Assembly (NCBI GenBank): GCA_019746975.1
Contig: JAIERK010000200.1
Coordinates: 1 to 41,145, forward strand
Reading direction: 5' to 3'
DNA length: 41,145 nt
Source of the DNA: Candidatus Obscuribacterales bacterium
Lineage (GTDB): Bacteria > Cyanobacteriota > Vampirovibrionia > Obscuribacterales > Obscuribacteraceae
Positions within the stretch are counted from its first letter, which is position 1, and every line of letters starts with the position of its first letter. The notes under the pieces were generated by a model that saw nothing but the letters and a program-made list of their open reading frames with translations, did not search any database and was not told where the DNA came from. Made by a program: the position numbers and the translations under genes. Shown here in pieces: positions 14,567 through 22,876 of the stretch.

Positions 14567-15032
14567 TCATCAGAACTGCGCAGGGTTAGACAGGCAGCTG
14601 TTTTTAGAAAGACAAAGTTCTTTCGAAGGCAGCGACCAGAAGTTTTAAATTCGAACGGTTAATTACCGTTGCCCATCCAACAATAGTTCAGTTCCCGCTG
14701 TGCCGGTTGAATAAATCGGATTTCCATCGGGAACTGTGCTGTCTTTAGACGTGATTTTTCGGCACCAGATATAGTGCCCGTGGTATCGAAACTTCGCTTG
14801 AGGATTGCGAAATCTCGGCGTGAATTTTACTGGAGCTTGCTATGTACCGGCGAAGATGCTGGCACTGAAACCAGCCACTGGGACCGCCGGCGTCTCGCCG
14901 GCACATAGCGTGTTCGAATACCTTCGTGTCCGAGAACAAGACAGAACATCCGACTTCGATGGTGCCGCTCTCGCTGGCTGCACATTCTAAGCTGCGCTTT
15001 CTAAATCGCTTCGTCTTGGGTGGATTCGCCTT
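14567..15032. other. Intergenic region holding a structured element
   Basis: About 470 bases without a convincing gene. Both frames overlapping 14745-14990 run through the inverted repeat described separately and have no domain. Confidence 0.45.
14839..14909. repeat. Structured inverted-repeat element (REP-like)
   Basis: Outer arms GCTATGTACCGGCG (14839-14852) and CGCCGGCACATAGC (14896-14909) are complementary at 13 of 14 positions. Inside are GCTGG/CCAGC (14858-14862 with 14871-14875) and a GCCGGC-gtctc-GCCGGC hairpin (14886-14902). The last hairpin and the outer stem compete for 14897-14901. The GC-rich palindrome core resembles dispersed extragenic palindromes. Copy number cannot be judged from one window. 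Confidence 0.6.
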
Positions 15033-15067
15033 GAAGAAAGAGAAAGGGCGACGCTTGCGCCGCCCTT
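15033..15067 (-). terminator. Intrinsic terminator of the desaturase gene
   Basis: Minus strand AAGGGCGGCG (15067-15058) pairs with CGTCGCCCTT (15053-15044), a tight GC-rich hairpin, followed by TCTCTTTCTTC. It lies 28 bases after the desaturase stop. Confidence 0.75.
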
Positions 15068-15094
15068 GAAATTTGTCCGTGTCCGACTGTGTTG

Positions 15095-15931
15095 TTAAAC
15101 TGCAGCTTTCTCTGCTACAGCCTCGTCAGCCGGCATTTCGGTGGTTGGATCGACAACGTGATCCATCTTCAAGTTGAGCTCTTGCTTCATTTCGATGCGA
15201 GGCTGATTGATCTTCTTGACCAATCCAATTGATTGAAACATCTTCAAGAGAACCCATGAAGCATCGAACTCATGTGCTTTCAGACCGAATTTTGCGCTGC
15301 CTGGAAACGTGTGATGATTGTTGTGCCACGACTCACCAACTGTAGCTACAGCGAGCCACCAAACGTTGATGCTGTCGTCCTTGGTATCGAAGTTACGATA
15401 ACCGAATCGATCGGGAAGATGGCAGACAGTATTGATGATGAGCGGCTGTTGGTGAGAGATGATTGCGGCAAGCAAACTCGCGATTGCTACAGCGGGACCG
15501 AGGGTGAACAGAAGGAGAACGCGAAACCCGACGTTAAGCCAAAAGCAGAGCTGCGACGCTTTGCGCAGATGTCCGTCCTGCTCGAGCCACGAGTAGAGAG
15601 GATCGTTGATGATGTCGCTGCATTGCCGTTGCGGCGAGAGGTGGTCTGGATAATCGCGTTTGCCAAGCCAGCCGTTGTAAGCGTACTTAATGCCTTTTCG
15701 GGGAGTATGCGGATCGAGATCCGTATCTGCATATCGGTGATGAGCTCTGTGCATACACGCCCACCATACAGGCGAGCCTTCAAGTGCCAGATAACCGCCG
15801 ATTACAAAAAAGTACTCCAGCGGTTTCACACATTGAACTGCCCTATGGGTGAGCAATCTGTGATAGCCGATAGATATTCCAAATGTGTGCCAGAAGTAGA
15901 AAAAGACAAATGCGATTAAAAATGCGTCCAT
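15095..15931 (-). CDS. Acyl-lipid/acyl-CoA delta-9-type fatty acid desaturase
   Basis: Membrane di-iron desaturase that introduces a double bond into saturated acyl chains, adjusting membrane fluidity. All three histidine boxes are present: HRLLTH (H24-H29), HRAHH (H61-H65) and HNNHH (H203-H207). The usual spacing and hydrophobic segments are also present (about 2-18, 39-55 and 132-165). At 278 aa it is slightly short for the DesC/stearoyl-CoA desaturase family, mainly at the N-terminus. The last 45 residues are polar and charged. ATG 15931 has an AAGG site 8 bases upstream. It has its own terminator and is divergent from the EVE gene. Substrate and regiospecificity cannot be read from sequence. 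Confidence 0.92.
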   Translation of the reverse strand: MDAFLIAFVFFYFWHTFGISIGYHRLLTHRAVQCVKPLEYFFVIGGYLALEGSPVWWACMHRAHHRYADTDLDPHTPRKGIKYAYNGWLGKRDYPDHLSPQRQCSDIINDPLYSWLEQDGHLRKASQLCFWLNVGFRVLLLFTLGPAVAIASLLAAIISHQQPLIINTVCHLPDRFGYRNFDTKDDSINVWWLAVATVGESWHNNHHTFPGSAKFGLKAHEFDASWVLLKMFQSIGLVKKINQPRIEMKQELNLKMDHVVDPTTEMPADEAVAEKAAV

Positions 15932-16190
15932 TGAGAAAACCTTCTACGTCTTACTGGCGAACCGACTACATGGTAGACAAGGGTCTAATTTTTAGCGAAT
16001 TTGTGCCTGAGTCTCGTCTAATATATCAGCGAAAACTGATGATTGGGCCGTTTGTTTTTTTACTTGTCGAATGCGAAATCGCAATCTGTATTTGAAAAAC
16101 GAGACTTGAGACCGCCGTATATTAATATATCAGAGAGAGCAAACCATATAATACATTCTGACATTTACGCTCGAACCTTTCGGAGGATCG
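15932..16190. promoter_or_regulatory. Divergent intergenic region with repeated TAATATATCAG
   Basis: AT-rich spacer between desaturase and EVE genes. The 11-base sequence TAATATATCAG occurs twice in direct orientation (16019-16029 and 16123-16133), followed by cGA and aGA respectively. A TATAAT at 16147-16152 is a good -10 for the EVE gene, with no clear -35. The repeat may be a shared regulator site or promoter duplication. Confidence 0.4.
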
Positions 16191-16664
16191 ATGAACTACT
16201 GGCTTTTTAAATCCGAGCCGTCGGTCTATTCAATAGACGATCTTAAGCGCGATAAAAGGACGTCGTGGGAAGGTGTGCGCAACTACCAGGCCCGCAACTT
16301 CCTCCGAGACACGGTCAAGAATGGCGATTTGGTGTTGTTCTATCACAGCAATGCTGAGCCTCCCGGCGTTGCAGGTATCGCTGAAATCGTTAAAGAAGGC
16401 TATCCCGATCACACGGCGCTGGATCCCAAGCACAAATACTATGACGAAAAGAGCAAACCAGGAAATCCGACCTGGTATCTCGTCGATGTTGGTTTTAAGA
16501 CAAAATTTGACAAAATTGTTGGATTGCCGACACTGAAAGAGGCACCAGGACTGGAAGACATGATGGTCACCAAGCGCGGTGCGCGTCTGTCGATTCAACC
16601 TGTTACAAAAAAAGAGTGGGATATTGTATTGAAATTGGCCTCAGTCAAGCTTGGCGTACAATGA
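16191..16664 (+). CDS. EVE domain protein
   Basis: Single EVE (PUA-like) domain over nearly the whole 157 aa, like human THYN1 and bacterial relatives thought to bind modified nucleobases in DNA or RNA. Seen: NYWLFKSEPSVYSIDDL at the N-terminus, the hallmark WEGVRNYQARNFLRD (aromatic cage region), GDLVLFYHSN, GVAGIAEIVKEGYPD, WYLVDVGF and the C-terminal LSIQPVTKKEWDIV. Length is standard. CGGAGG lies 4 bases before ATG 16191. It is a lone gene, divergent from the desaturase. No restriction or modification genes lie beside it, so there is no contextual hint of an anti-phage role. Confidence 0.93.
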   Translation: MNYWLFKSEPSVYSIDDLKRDKRTSWEGVRNYQARNFLRDTVKNGDLVLFYHSNAEPPGVAGIAEIVKEGYPDHTALDPKHKYYDEKSKPGNPTWYLVDVGFKTKFDKIVGLPTLKEAPGLEDMMVTKRGARLSIQPVTKKEWDIVLKLASVKLGVQ

Positions 16665-16821
16665 TGACTGATGCTTTCTAAGAGGTGCCATTTGTTTGTT
16701 CCACTCCCCGCCATAGTCAGTGGGGCGTATGTTTCTCTTGTCAAACCGGCTGGTTTCTAGGTGCGCATTAGCTTGCGACCGACCGGTGTTTTAGAGTTAA
16801 ACTAATTCAAGGATCCAATTA

Positions 16822-17712
16822 ATGAAGGCGCAAACCAGGCAGATGAAGCGAACCAAAGGTCCAAAAACCCCTAAGTCCCCGGAGATTCCGGTCAATACGA
16901 CGCCAAGCAACAAGAAAGGTGACCAACTAGCGTTGATGGGAAGCTACGGGCTGATCGTGGTCGCGGTCGGCACGATTGGAATGGGCCTCTATTTCGCAAT
17001 CCTCAACAGCATTCAGGCCTGTTCCAAAAATCCCGCCGATTGGACGACACTACTTTCGATGATCTTGCTTGCGACGGTATCTGTGCTCGTTGCTCGAAGT
17101 ATTTTCTGGTTAAGCTTTTTTGGACCAGTAATGCTCGGGTCGCGTATGGGCGCGTGGCAATCCAGTGAGCAGCTTTGTCGCAATGCTATTAAGTTGCCTG
17201 CGTTTCTTTCTCGAGGCACGTCCTGGGCTTCCGTATCGTTGGTCCAAAGTCTTGTCAACCGTGGTGAATACTCGGACGCGATGCAGGCAGCAGAGGAAGA
17301 GTGGCAAAGAACCGGCGAAGACGTTCGCCAGGCACAGAATCTGGGACCTCTATGTGTAGCTACTGGCATCGCCAGCCAGGTCCAAGAAGACTTGAAAGAG
17401 TCGTTGAAGTGGAACGAGCGGGCGATTCAGTGCCTCAATAATGCTGTAGAAGAGCTGTCTAAGCCGAAGACCGGACTCATGGCCAAGGCCCTGTCTCCTC
17501 AATCAGGTGAGTGGCTTGGTCAGGTGCGAACGCAGCTTTCGATCGCGCATTTCAACATCGCAACAATTTATTTTCAAAAGATGGACTACAGACGAGCGAA
17601 GGAAAATTTTAAAAAGGCTGTCGAGGTTGCATCTCAAGCTCCTGATTTCCCGCAGAAGTCCGACATATTGAAAATCAGTAAAGACCAGCTCGCGCGACTT
17701 AAACACGCATAA
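16822..17712 (+). CDS. Membrane-anchored TPR protein
   Basis: Function unknown, 296 aa. A basic, proline-rich N-terminus (1-35) is followed by two membrane helices (about 38-62 and 77-103). The soluble C-terminal domain has TPR-like helical repeats, for example WASVSLVQSLVNRGEYSDAMQAAEEEW (in about 131-160), GIASQVQEDLKESLKWNERAI (about 183-203) and SIAHFNIATIYFQKMDYRRAKENFKKAVE (about 231-260). The basic N-terminus suggests both ends are cytoplasmic. ATG 16822 has an AAGGA site 9 bases upstream. It probably acts as a protein-interaction scaffold; no catalytic domain is visible. Separate transcription unit. Confidence 0.75.
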   Translation: MKAQTRQMKRTKGPKTPKSPEIPVNTTPSNKKGDQLALMGSYGLIVVAVGTIGMGLYFAILNSIQACSKNPADWTTLLSMILLATVSVLVARSIFWLSFFGPVMLGSRMGAWQSSEQLCRNAIKLPAFLSRGTSWASVSLVQSLVNRGEYSDAMQAAEEEWQRTGEDVRQAQNLGPLCVATGIASQVQEDLKESLKWNERAIQCLNNAVEELSKPKTGLMAKALSPQSGEWLGQVRTQLSIAHFNIATIYFQKMDYRRAKENFKKAVEVASQAPDFPQKSDILKISKDQLARLKHA

Positions 17713-17827
17713 TTGATATGATGTTATTTGACGCCTGCTCTAAGATGAGCTCAGGCTAAGATAAGTAGATCTAACAGACCGCCTCGAAGTGCATAGATAC
17801 TGCATCTCGAATTGCAAGGAGCTCTAA

Positions 17828-18016
17828 ATGAAAAAGTTCGCCGCCCTCTTACTCGTTATGTTTGTGGCAAGCGCCGCTTCGTTCCAGCCAGCACAAGCTG
17901 AGGACACGGCAGTTTCGAAAGTCGGCAAAGCTATTGTTTGGCCGTTCAAGAAAGTTGGTCAAGGCTTGAAAGCCATGGGCAATGTAGCGACGAAGCCTTT
18001 CAAGAAAGGCAGCTAG
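17828..18016 (+). CDS. Small secreted cationic peptide
   Basis: 62 aa. A clear signal peptide (basic KKF, hydrophobic LLLVMFVASAA, likely cleavage after PAQA near residue 24) precedes a mature segment of about 38 residues. The mature part is strongly basic (nine lysines, three acidic residues at most) and contains two similar units, KVGKAIVWPFKK and, after a linker, NVATKPFKKGS. AAGGAG lies 6 bases before ATG and a strong terminator follows, so it is a monocistronic gene. Function unknown. It could be a secreted antimicrobial-like or surface-binding peptide, but no known family is recognised. Confidence 0.7.
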   Translation: MKKFAALLLVMFVASAASFQPAQAEDTAVSKVGKAIVWPFKKVGQGLKAMGNVATKPFKKGS

Positions 18017-18074
18017 TTTCCCAATCTTAGCTATTGGATGGCACTATATCTGGTGTCAATGAAACATATTTTTT

Positions 18075-18110
18075 GGAGCAGATTCATTCGGATCTGCTCC
18101 AATTGTTTTA
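18075..18110 (+). terminator. Intrinsic terminator of the small secreted peptide gene
   Basis: GGAGCAGAT (18075-18083) pairs perfectly with ATCTGCTCC (18092-18100), 9 bp with an 8-base loop, followed by AATTGTTTT. It lies 59 bases after the stop. Confidence 0.7.
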
Positions 18111-18133
18111 GCTCGAAGATGATAAGCCGCTCG

Positions 18134-18325
18134 TTTACTTCGAGGGAATGCAGAATGGCGTCATGCCGTTGGAGGAATAGTGAGGCTGTCGATTTTAGTA
18201 GTAGCGTCGATGGAATATAGAATGGCGTTAGGGCGTTGGAGGAATAGTGAGGCCGTCGAATCTAGTACTTCGAGGGAATACCGAACGGCGCTATTCCGTT
18301 GCGGGAATAGTTTGACCCGCCGTTT
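18134..18325. repeat. Degenerate 63-67-bp tandem repeat, three copies
   Basis: Three imperfect copies of a unit built around CTTCGAGGGAATA, GAATGGCG, CGTTGGAGGAATAGTGAGG and CTGTCGA. The GAATGGCG-like core recurs at 18153, 18220 and (as GAACGGCG) 18283, giving periods of 67 and 63. The periods are not multiples of three and no frame spans it cleanly, so it is a DNA-level repeat. It lies between the secreted peptide gene and the 3' end of the large TPR gene. The remaining bases to 18439 hold no gene. Confidence 0.6.
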
Positions 18326-18439
18326 CTTCACTCTGAGACATGGTTTGCCAATAGGACGCAAAGGTTCTGCGGAAGGTGTGCCAATCGGAGGCGCCACAAA
18401 GGCTCATTGGCGTTTATCTAAAAAAAATTTCTTTGCCGC

Positions 18440-20380
18440 TTATCGGAATTGTGGTGAAGTTGGTTTCCAGTTGTTTTGCATCAGGACATTGACGCCTGTG
18501 ACTCGAGGATTCTTGAGATTCTCCATCGTTTTTAGCAAAGACGCCGTCTTTGCTACGTGAGTGCTATCGGCACCATAGATGGTGGTATAAATAGATTTTG
18601 CTTGTTTTAAGCTATCGGCAGCGGTTGCCCATTTCTTCTGCAGTGTATAACTTACTCCGAGACTTGCCAGCACATCAGCGTATTCAGCGGACTTTGTCTT
18701 CCCGCCTCTCATCAAAATCGACTGAGCTCTTAGCAGGTACCTAGTTCCGTCTGTGTAATTCTTCAGATGCGAATTTGCAGTTCCGAGACAGATCAGGCTT
18801 TGAACAATTTTGGGGCTTCCTGTTCCGTACTCTCGCTCGCCGTTTGTTAGAGCGATCGAAGCGTAGTCCGCTGCGAGCTTGTACTTCTTGTTGCGCAAGG
18901 TGGCAGTGGACATCAGATCAAGAGCTTTCAATGTCTCGGGATGACCGTTGCCTCGCATGGTGGACTGTACTCGAACTGCCTCCAGCAACAGCGGCTCCAC
19001 TTGATCGAATTTGTTGTTGGTCATATAAACTGCGGCGAGACTCGCGGACGCTTTGGCAAATGGCAAGCTGTTGCGCCCAGTCGACCTTTCGAGAATGGCA
19101 TAAGCACGCTGTGCATAGGCGGCGGCGTCTGCCGATTTCCCTTGTTGGATGGATATGTCAGACATTTGCAGGAGTATCTCTGCGTTATACACGCTGTTGG
19201 CTGGAAGCGCTTTCAAGCGGATCGCGTTGCTCGTCTTGGTGAGCTCCGCAGCGGTTCTCGAGTCTCCTTTCAGCAAGTAGGCACTCGCCAGTTCGTATGC
19301 CAGAGCTGCTTTGATCAAATTATCGTTCTTCTGAATCTTGTTGGAGTCGTTGATCATCGACTCAATGGAGCTGGTCGGAGCTTCTGCACCGCGTTCTTCA
19401 ATGCTTCTGTGCGCTGAGAGGACCAGATCGTTGTAGCGAGTGTCCTGCGTTATGCCGGGTGCGTAGCTTTTGATCCCTGTCAGCCCCTGGTCGTAGAGTC
19501 TGGCTGCGACTGCGTCCTTCCCCCGGGCCATCTCGAGCAGATAGAAATTGATTTTAATTTTTGCAATGAGAAAATCGCTGAATCGTGAGACAGCGGATTT
19601 CGGCGGCGAACTGCTTTGATTCTCGCCCCCGGGTAATGCTTGTGCCGCTTTTAGCGCGATGCCAAGCTCTTCTTCCGCGAGTTTTATGTTGCCGATGTCC
19701 GTCAGCGCTCGACCGTATGTATTGTGAGTCTCTGCTTCGAGGACTCGTGCCTCGGCTGACTGGTCAGCCTTCAAGGCTGCCAGAGTCTGTTTTGCGGTGT
19801 CCACCGCATCGCGGGGAAGCCCTTCCTGGCTTAGAATGTCGGCAATTTGGAAGAGGAGTCGACCTTGAAGCGCAGCGTCTTTCGACGCGATCGTGGCATG
19901 ACCGAGCGCCTGCTTCAACGCGCGCTCGGCTTCTGCGAGCTGCTGCAATCCTCTGTGCGCGATCGCTTTGCGCTCGAAAAATCTTGCCGTCGTAAGCGCA
20001 TCCGGATGAGATGGAAGGATTCGCGCCCATTCATCAGTCAGGCTCTTGAGTGCCTGCTCGAAGTCTCCGGCACTAAGGGCGGTGTCAGCCACTTCGAAGG
20101 ATGCGACGCCGGCCCCCTGTATCTCTTTCGGTGTCGCAGAGGTGGCATTGCTCTTATCTGTCCAACTTGGTGCAGATTTGTCTTCGACAGTTTTATGCGC
20201 TTGTGGGCTCGGCGGGACCTCTGCTGCTACTGGCGGTGATGCTGTTGCTGCCGGCTCTTGAGCGGGACTACTCCAGCCCGACGACGTGTCCTGCGCCAAC
20301 GCGGCACCGGTGTAACCAAGTGATGCCGACAGTATGGTTGCAAAAAGCAATCGCTGTCTGTTTATCCTTTTGACAAGCAT
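18440..20380 (-). CDS. Secreted TPR-repeat protein
   Basis: Function unknown, 646 aa. The signal peptide is clear (KRINRQRLLF, hydrophobic core, likely cut at ALAQ near residue 30). A low-complexity Pro/Ala/Ser linker follows to about residue 90. The rest is tetratricopeptide repeats: GDFEQALKSLTDEWARI, QLAEAERALKQALGHA, GNIKLAEEELGIALKAAQAL, QGKSADAAAYAQRAYAILE, NNKFDQVEPLLLEAVRVQ, NKKYKLAADYASIALTNGE and QKKWATAADSLKQAKSIY. The later repeats are of the 42-residue kinesin-light-chain/TPR_12 spacing. AAGGA lies 8 bases before ATG 20380. Divergent from the esterase gene. Probably a periplasmic or surface interaction scaffold; partner unknown. Confidence 0.82.
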   Translation of the reverse strand: MLVKRINRQRLLFATILSASLGYTGAALAQDTSSGWSSPAQEPAATASPPVAAEVPPSPQAHKTVEDKSAPSWTDKSNATSATPKEIQGAGVASFEVADTALSAGDFEQALKSLTDEWARILPSHPDALTTARFFERKAIAHRGLQQLAEAERALKQALGHATIASKDAALQGRLLFQIADILSQEGLPRDAVDTAKQTLAALKADQSAEARVLEAETHNTYGRALTDIGNIKLAEEELGIALKAAQALPGGENQSSSPPKSAVSRFSDFLIAKIKINFYLLEMARGKDAVAARLYDQGLTGIKSYAPGITQDTRYNDLVLSAHRSIEERGAEAPTSSIESMINDSNKIQKNDNLIKAALAYELASAYLLKGDSRTAAELTKTSNAIRLKALPANSVYNAEILLQMSDISIQQGKSADAAAYAQRAYAILERSTGRNSLPFAKASASLAAVYMTNNKFDQVEPLLLEAVRVQSTMRGNGHPETLKALDLMSTATLRNKKYKLAADYASIALTNGEREYGTGSPKIVQSLICLGTANSHLKNYTDGTRYLLRAQSILMRGGKTKSAEYADVLASLGVSYTLQKKWATAADSLKQAKSIYTTIYGADSTHVAKTASLLKTMENLKNPRVTGVNVLMQNNWKPTSPQFR

Positions 20381-20567
20381 TGAATCATCCTTCCCGCACC
20401 AGAGATCTGTTTATTTTACTAGACTGGCACGCAATTGTTTCTATGTTGTTCCTGCACGTCGATAACAATGTCTCGATAGAATATGTCAGCCCGCAACTTT
20501 TCTCGCTGACCGGTGTATTCAGTATCAGAGATTCCGTCGCCGAATTTCGAGATTTGAGGAGAGGGAC

Positions 20568-21617
20568 ATGAGGGGAGCGAACATCATCAAGACCACATTG
20601 GTTGTTTTCATCGGCTCGATATTGGCTTTTGGTTCGTATGTGGTCCTCAAAGCTGATGCTCAAGGCCTGAATGGTGCTGGGCTTCGTCGATTTCGAGGAC
20701 ACCGCGCCTGGTCGCACAGTCCTCAGAATTCGCTTACGGGAAAAAAGTTCTGGTCCGGCGCTGGCAAGATGGAAGAGAGAAAACTCACTTCCGAAGGTAT
20801 GGAGCGGACTTATTACGTTTACCGACCGGCCTCTCAAATAAAGTATCCAGCGCCAGTGGTAATGGTATTTCACGGTGGTGGCGGCACGGCACGGGGAATG
20901 GACAGGCTTTGTGGCGGCATCACGACCTGCGCGGATAGGCAGGGCTTTGTCGTCGTGTTTCCTGACGGCATCAGCAGAGGATGGAACGACGGACGAACCA
21001 TCAACGAGAAGAATCGGCCCAACGATGTCCAGTTCATCGCGATGCTTTGCGATAGCATAGTCAAAGAGGGAATCGCAGATCCGGCGCGTGTCTACGCGAC
21101 AGGAATATCTAACGGCGGTTTTTTCTCTCAATACCTGGCGCTGAAGATTCCTGAAAAGATTGCGGCAGTCGCTTCTGTCGCAGCAACACTCTCCGATTTG
21201 CATGAGGGAATGATGACTCACCGACCGGTGCCTATCATGTACATCATCGGCATTGAAGATCCACTGGTACCTTTCGGTGGTGGGAAGATCGGCGGAAAGG
21301 TCTTATGGAAGTCGCGTGGGACAGCGATACCAGCAGATAGAGCCGTGGACTTTTGGCTCGCAAACAATGGCATCGATAAAAGTAAAAAACATGAAGAGGT
21401 GTTAGATACGATACCAGATGACGGCACAAAGGTGATGTTCCGCGACTATGGTCAAGCGGGCTCGAGAAGCCAGGTTTCGGTGTATGAGATCGAAGGCGGA
21501 GGTCACACGTGGCCTCGTGGCTGGCAGTATCTTCCCGTAGCTGTTGTCGGAAAAACGAGTCAGGAGATGGACGCCAATTCAGTTATCTGGCACTTCTTCA
21601 ATACGCACCACCTCTAA
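20568..21617 (+). CDS. Secreted PHB-depolymerase/feruloyl-esterase-like hydrolase
   Basis: Exported serine esterase of the LpqC/PHB depolymerase family, 349 aa. An N-terminal hydrophobic segment (about 7-25) is a signal peptide or anchor. Seen: YYVYRPAS, VMVFHGGGGTARGMD (oxyanion region), DGISRGWNDGR, the nucleophile elbow GISNGG with S181, the acid loop GIEDPLVPFGGG, and the catalytic-histidine motif EGGGHTWPRG near residue 311. Such enzymes act on polyhydroxyalkanoate oligomers or on feruloyl/acetyl esters of plant polysaccharides; the substrate cannot be decided here. GGAGAGG lies close before ATG 20568. The next gene begins 95 bases downstream on the same strand. Confidence 0.88.
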   Translation: MRGANIIKTTLVVFIGSILAFGSYVVLKADAQGLNGAGLRRFRGHRAWSHSPQNSLTGKKFWSGAGKMEERKLTSEGMERTYYVYRPASQIKYPAPVVMVFHGGGGTARGMDRLCGGITTCADRQGFVVVFPDGISRGWNDGRTINEKNRPNDVQFIAMLCDSIVKEGIADPARVYATGISNGGFFSQYLALKIPEKIAAVASVAATLSDLHEGMMTHRPVPIMYIIGIEDPLVPFGGGKIGGKVLWKSRGTAIPADRAVDFWLANNGIDKSKKHEEVLDTIPDDGTKVMFRDYGQAGSRSQVSVYEIEGGGHTWPRGWQYLPVAVVGKTSQEMDANSVIWHFFNTHHL

Positions 21618-21712
21618 GAAACAGCGGCGCCTGTTCGATTGGAAATTGCCTGAATGTGGTATCTATCCTTAGAAGTACTCTGTTGTGGGACACTTCGACC
21701 AGGTGGATACTG

Positions 21713-22828
21713 ATGCCTGAGACAGCGTCGTTGCACAAAGTTGGAAGTTTGTTGAGTCATGTCGCGTGGTCTCCCGATGACTTGCGGATTGTCGCCTGTT
21801 ACGGTGACGAGCCACCACGAGTAATCCTTGCGAAGACCCGACAGATCGAAAGAGATCTGATGATTGAAGACGACGACCCCAACAGCAAAGGTGTCGCCTG
21901 CAACTTCGTCGCATCGTGGTCGCAGGATGGCTCGAAGATTGCACTTGGTCGCAATCAGAAGGTCCATATCGTGGATGCACGGACCGGCGAAGAGTGTCTT
22001 ACACACTCAGTTGTCGTCAACCCTCGGAATTCCAAGGAATCTCTTTCTGCGTTGGGAAAAGATCAGATTCTCGCCAGACTTCAGGCTATTGGCAATCAGG
22101 ATGAGCAGATTCGCTGTCTGGAAAAACACATCGGCACTCTCAATCGAGGAGTAATCTCTCTGAAGTGGTTGGATTCCGGTGTCATCGCGGTAGGTACTCC
22201 AGTCGGGGCATACACATGGGATTTGGATGAGCACTGCGAGTTATTGACGCTGCGTCCCAATCCATGTCCTGGGCAGGTACGAAGTCCTTCATTCTCGAAA
22301 TCCGGTCAATACTTCGCTTCTGTTTTCTATCCGGCGGTTGATGTGTTGACCAATCTCTACTGGAACTTTAACAAGTCTCTTCAGATTGCCCGTCCAGTTC
22401 TCAACGTGTGGGACGTCAAAGATCAGGCAGTGGTCGCGCAATATCAGGGCGACGACCTGCCCTTCCTCAAGACCTGCCGTTTGTACTGGTCGCACGATGA
22501 GAAGCAGCTTGCCTGGACGCACGACAATAAGCTCATAGTGCTGGATCTAGCCAAGCAACGCACGCGAGTATTGGTCCGATCGCAGGAGCATCTGACCGAT
22601 TGTCTCGCATGGTCGCCGGACAATAAGCAGCTTGCTGTATTTGATTCGCAGGAAGGAGTTATCATTTATGACACTAATAGCGGTGTCAAGCAGACGGCTT
22701 ACAAAGACGCCCTCTGGGGACGTTATCGCGACATTGGAGTGCGCAACTTCGCCTGGTCGAACAAAGGCGATGCGCTCGTCGTCGGCAGCTCTCGATATTC
22801 GGTAGATGTTTGGCGCTTTTGGGATTAA
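21713..22828 (+). CDS. WD40-repeat-like beta-propeller protein
   Basis: 371 aa of WD40-type repeats with no other domain. Recognisable blades include SHVAWSPDDLRIVACYGD, ASWSQDGSKIALGRN with VHIVDARTGE, WLDSGVIAVGTPVGAYTWDLD, FSKSGQYFASVF with LNVWDVKDQ, LYWSHDEKQLAWTHDNKLIVLDLA, CLAWSPDNKQLAVFDSQEGVIIYD and FAWSNKGDALVVGSS with VDVWRFWD. That is seven blades, enough for one propeller. The open frame extends back to 21509 inside the esterase gene. I chose ATG 21713, which has AGGTGG 6 bases upstream and starts just before the first blade. No signal peptide from this start, so probably cytoplasmic. Role unknown; scaffold or sensor. Confidence 0.75.
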   Translation: MPETASLHKVGSLLSHVAWSPDDLRIVACYGDEPPRVILAKTRQIERDLMIEDDDPNSKGVACNFVASWSQDGSKIALGRNQKVHIVDARTGEECLTHSVVVNPRNSKESLSALGKDQILARLQAIGNQDEQIRCLEKHIGTLNRGVISLKWLDSGVIAVGTPVGAYTWDLDEHCELLTLRPNPCPGQVRSPSFSKSGQYFASVFYPAVDVLTNLYWNFNKSLQIARPVLNVWDVKDQAVVAQYQGDDLPFLKTCRLYWSHDEKQLAWTHDNKLIVLDLAKQRTRVLVRSQEHLTDCLAWSPDNKQLAVFDSQEGVIIYDTNSGVKQTAYKDALWGRYRDIGVRNFAWSNKGDALVVGSSRYSVDVWRFWD

Positions 22829-22876
22829 ACCCGGCCTAACGTTTGCAGCTGGATTTGGTTGAACCTACATAGAAAT

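Noticed and set aside
16191..16664. EVE gene as part of a defence island
   Set aside because: No restriction, methylase, nuclease or other defence genes are nearby.
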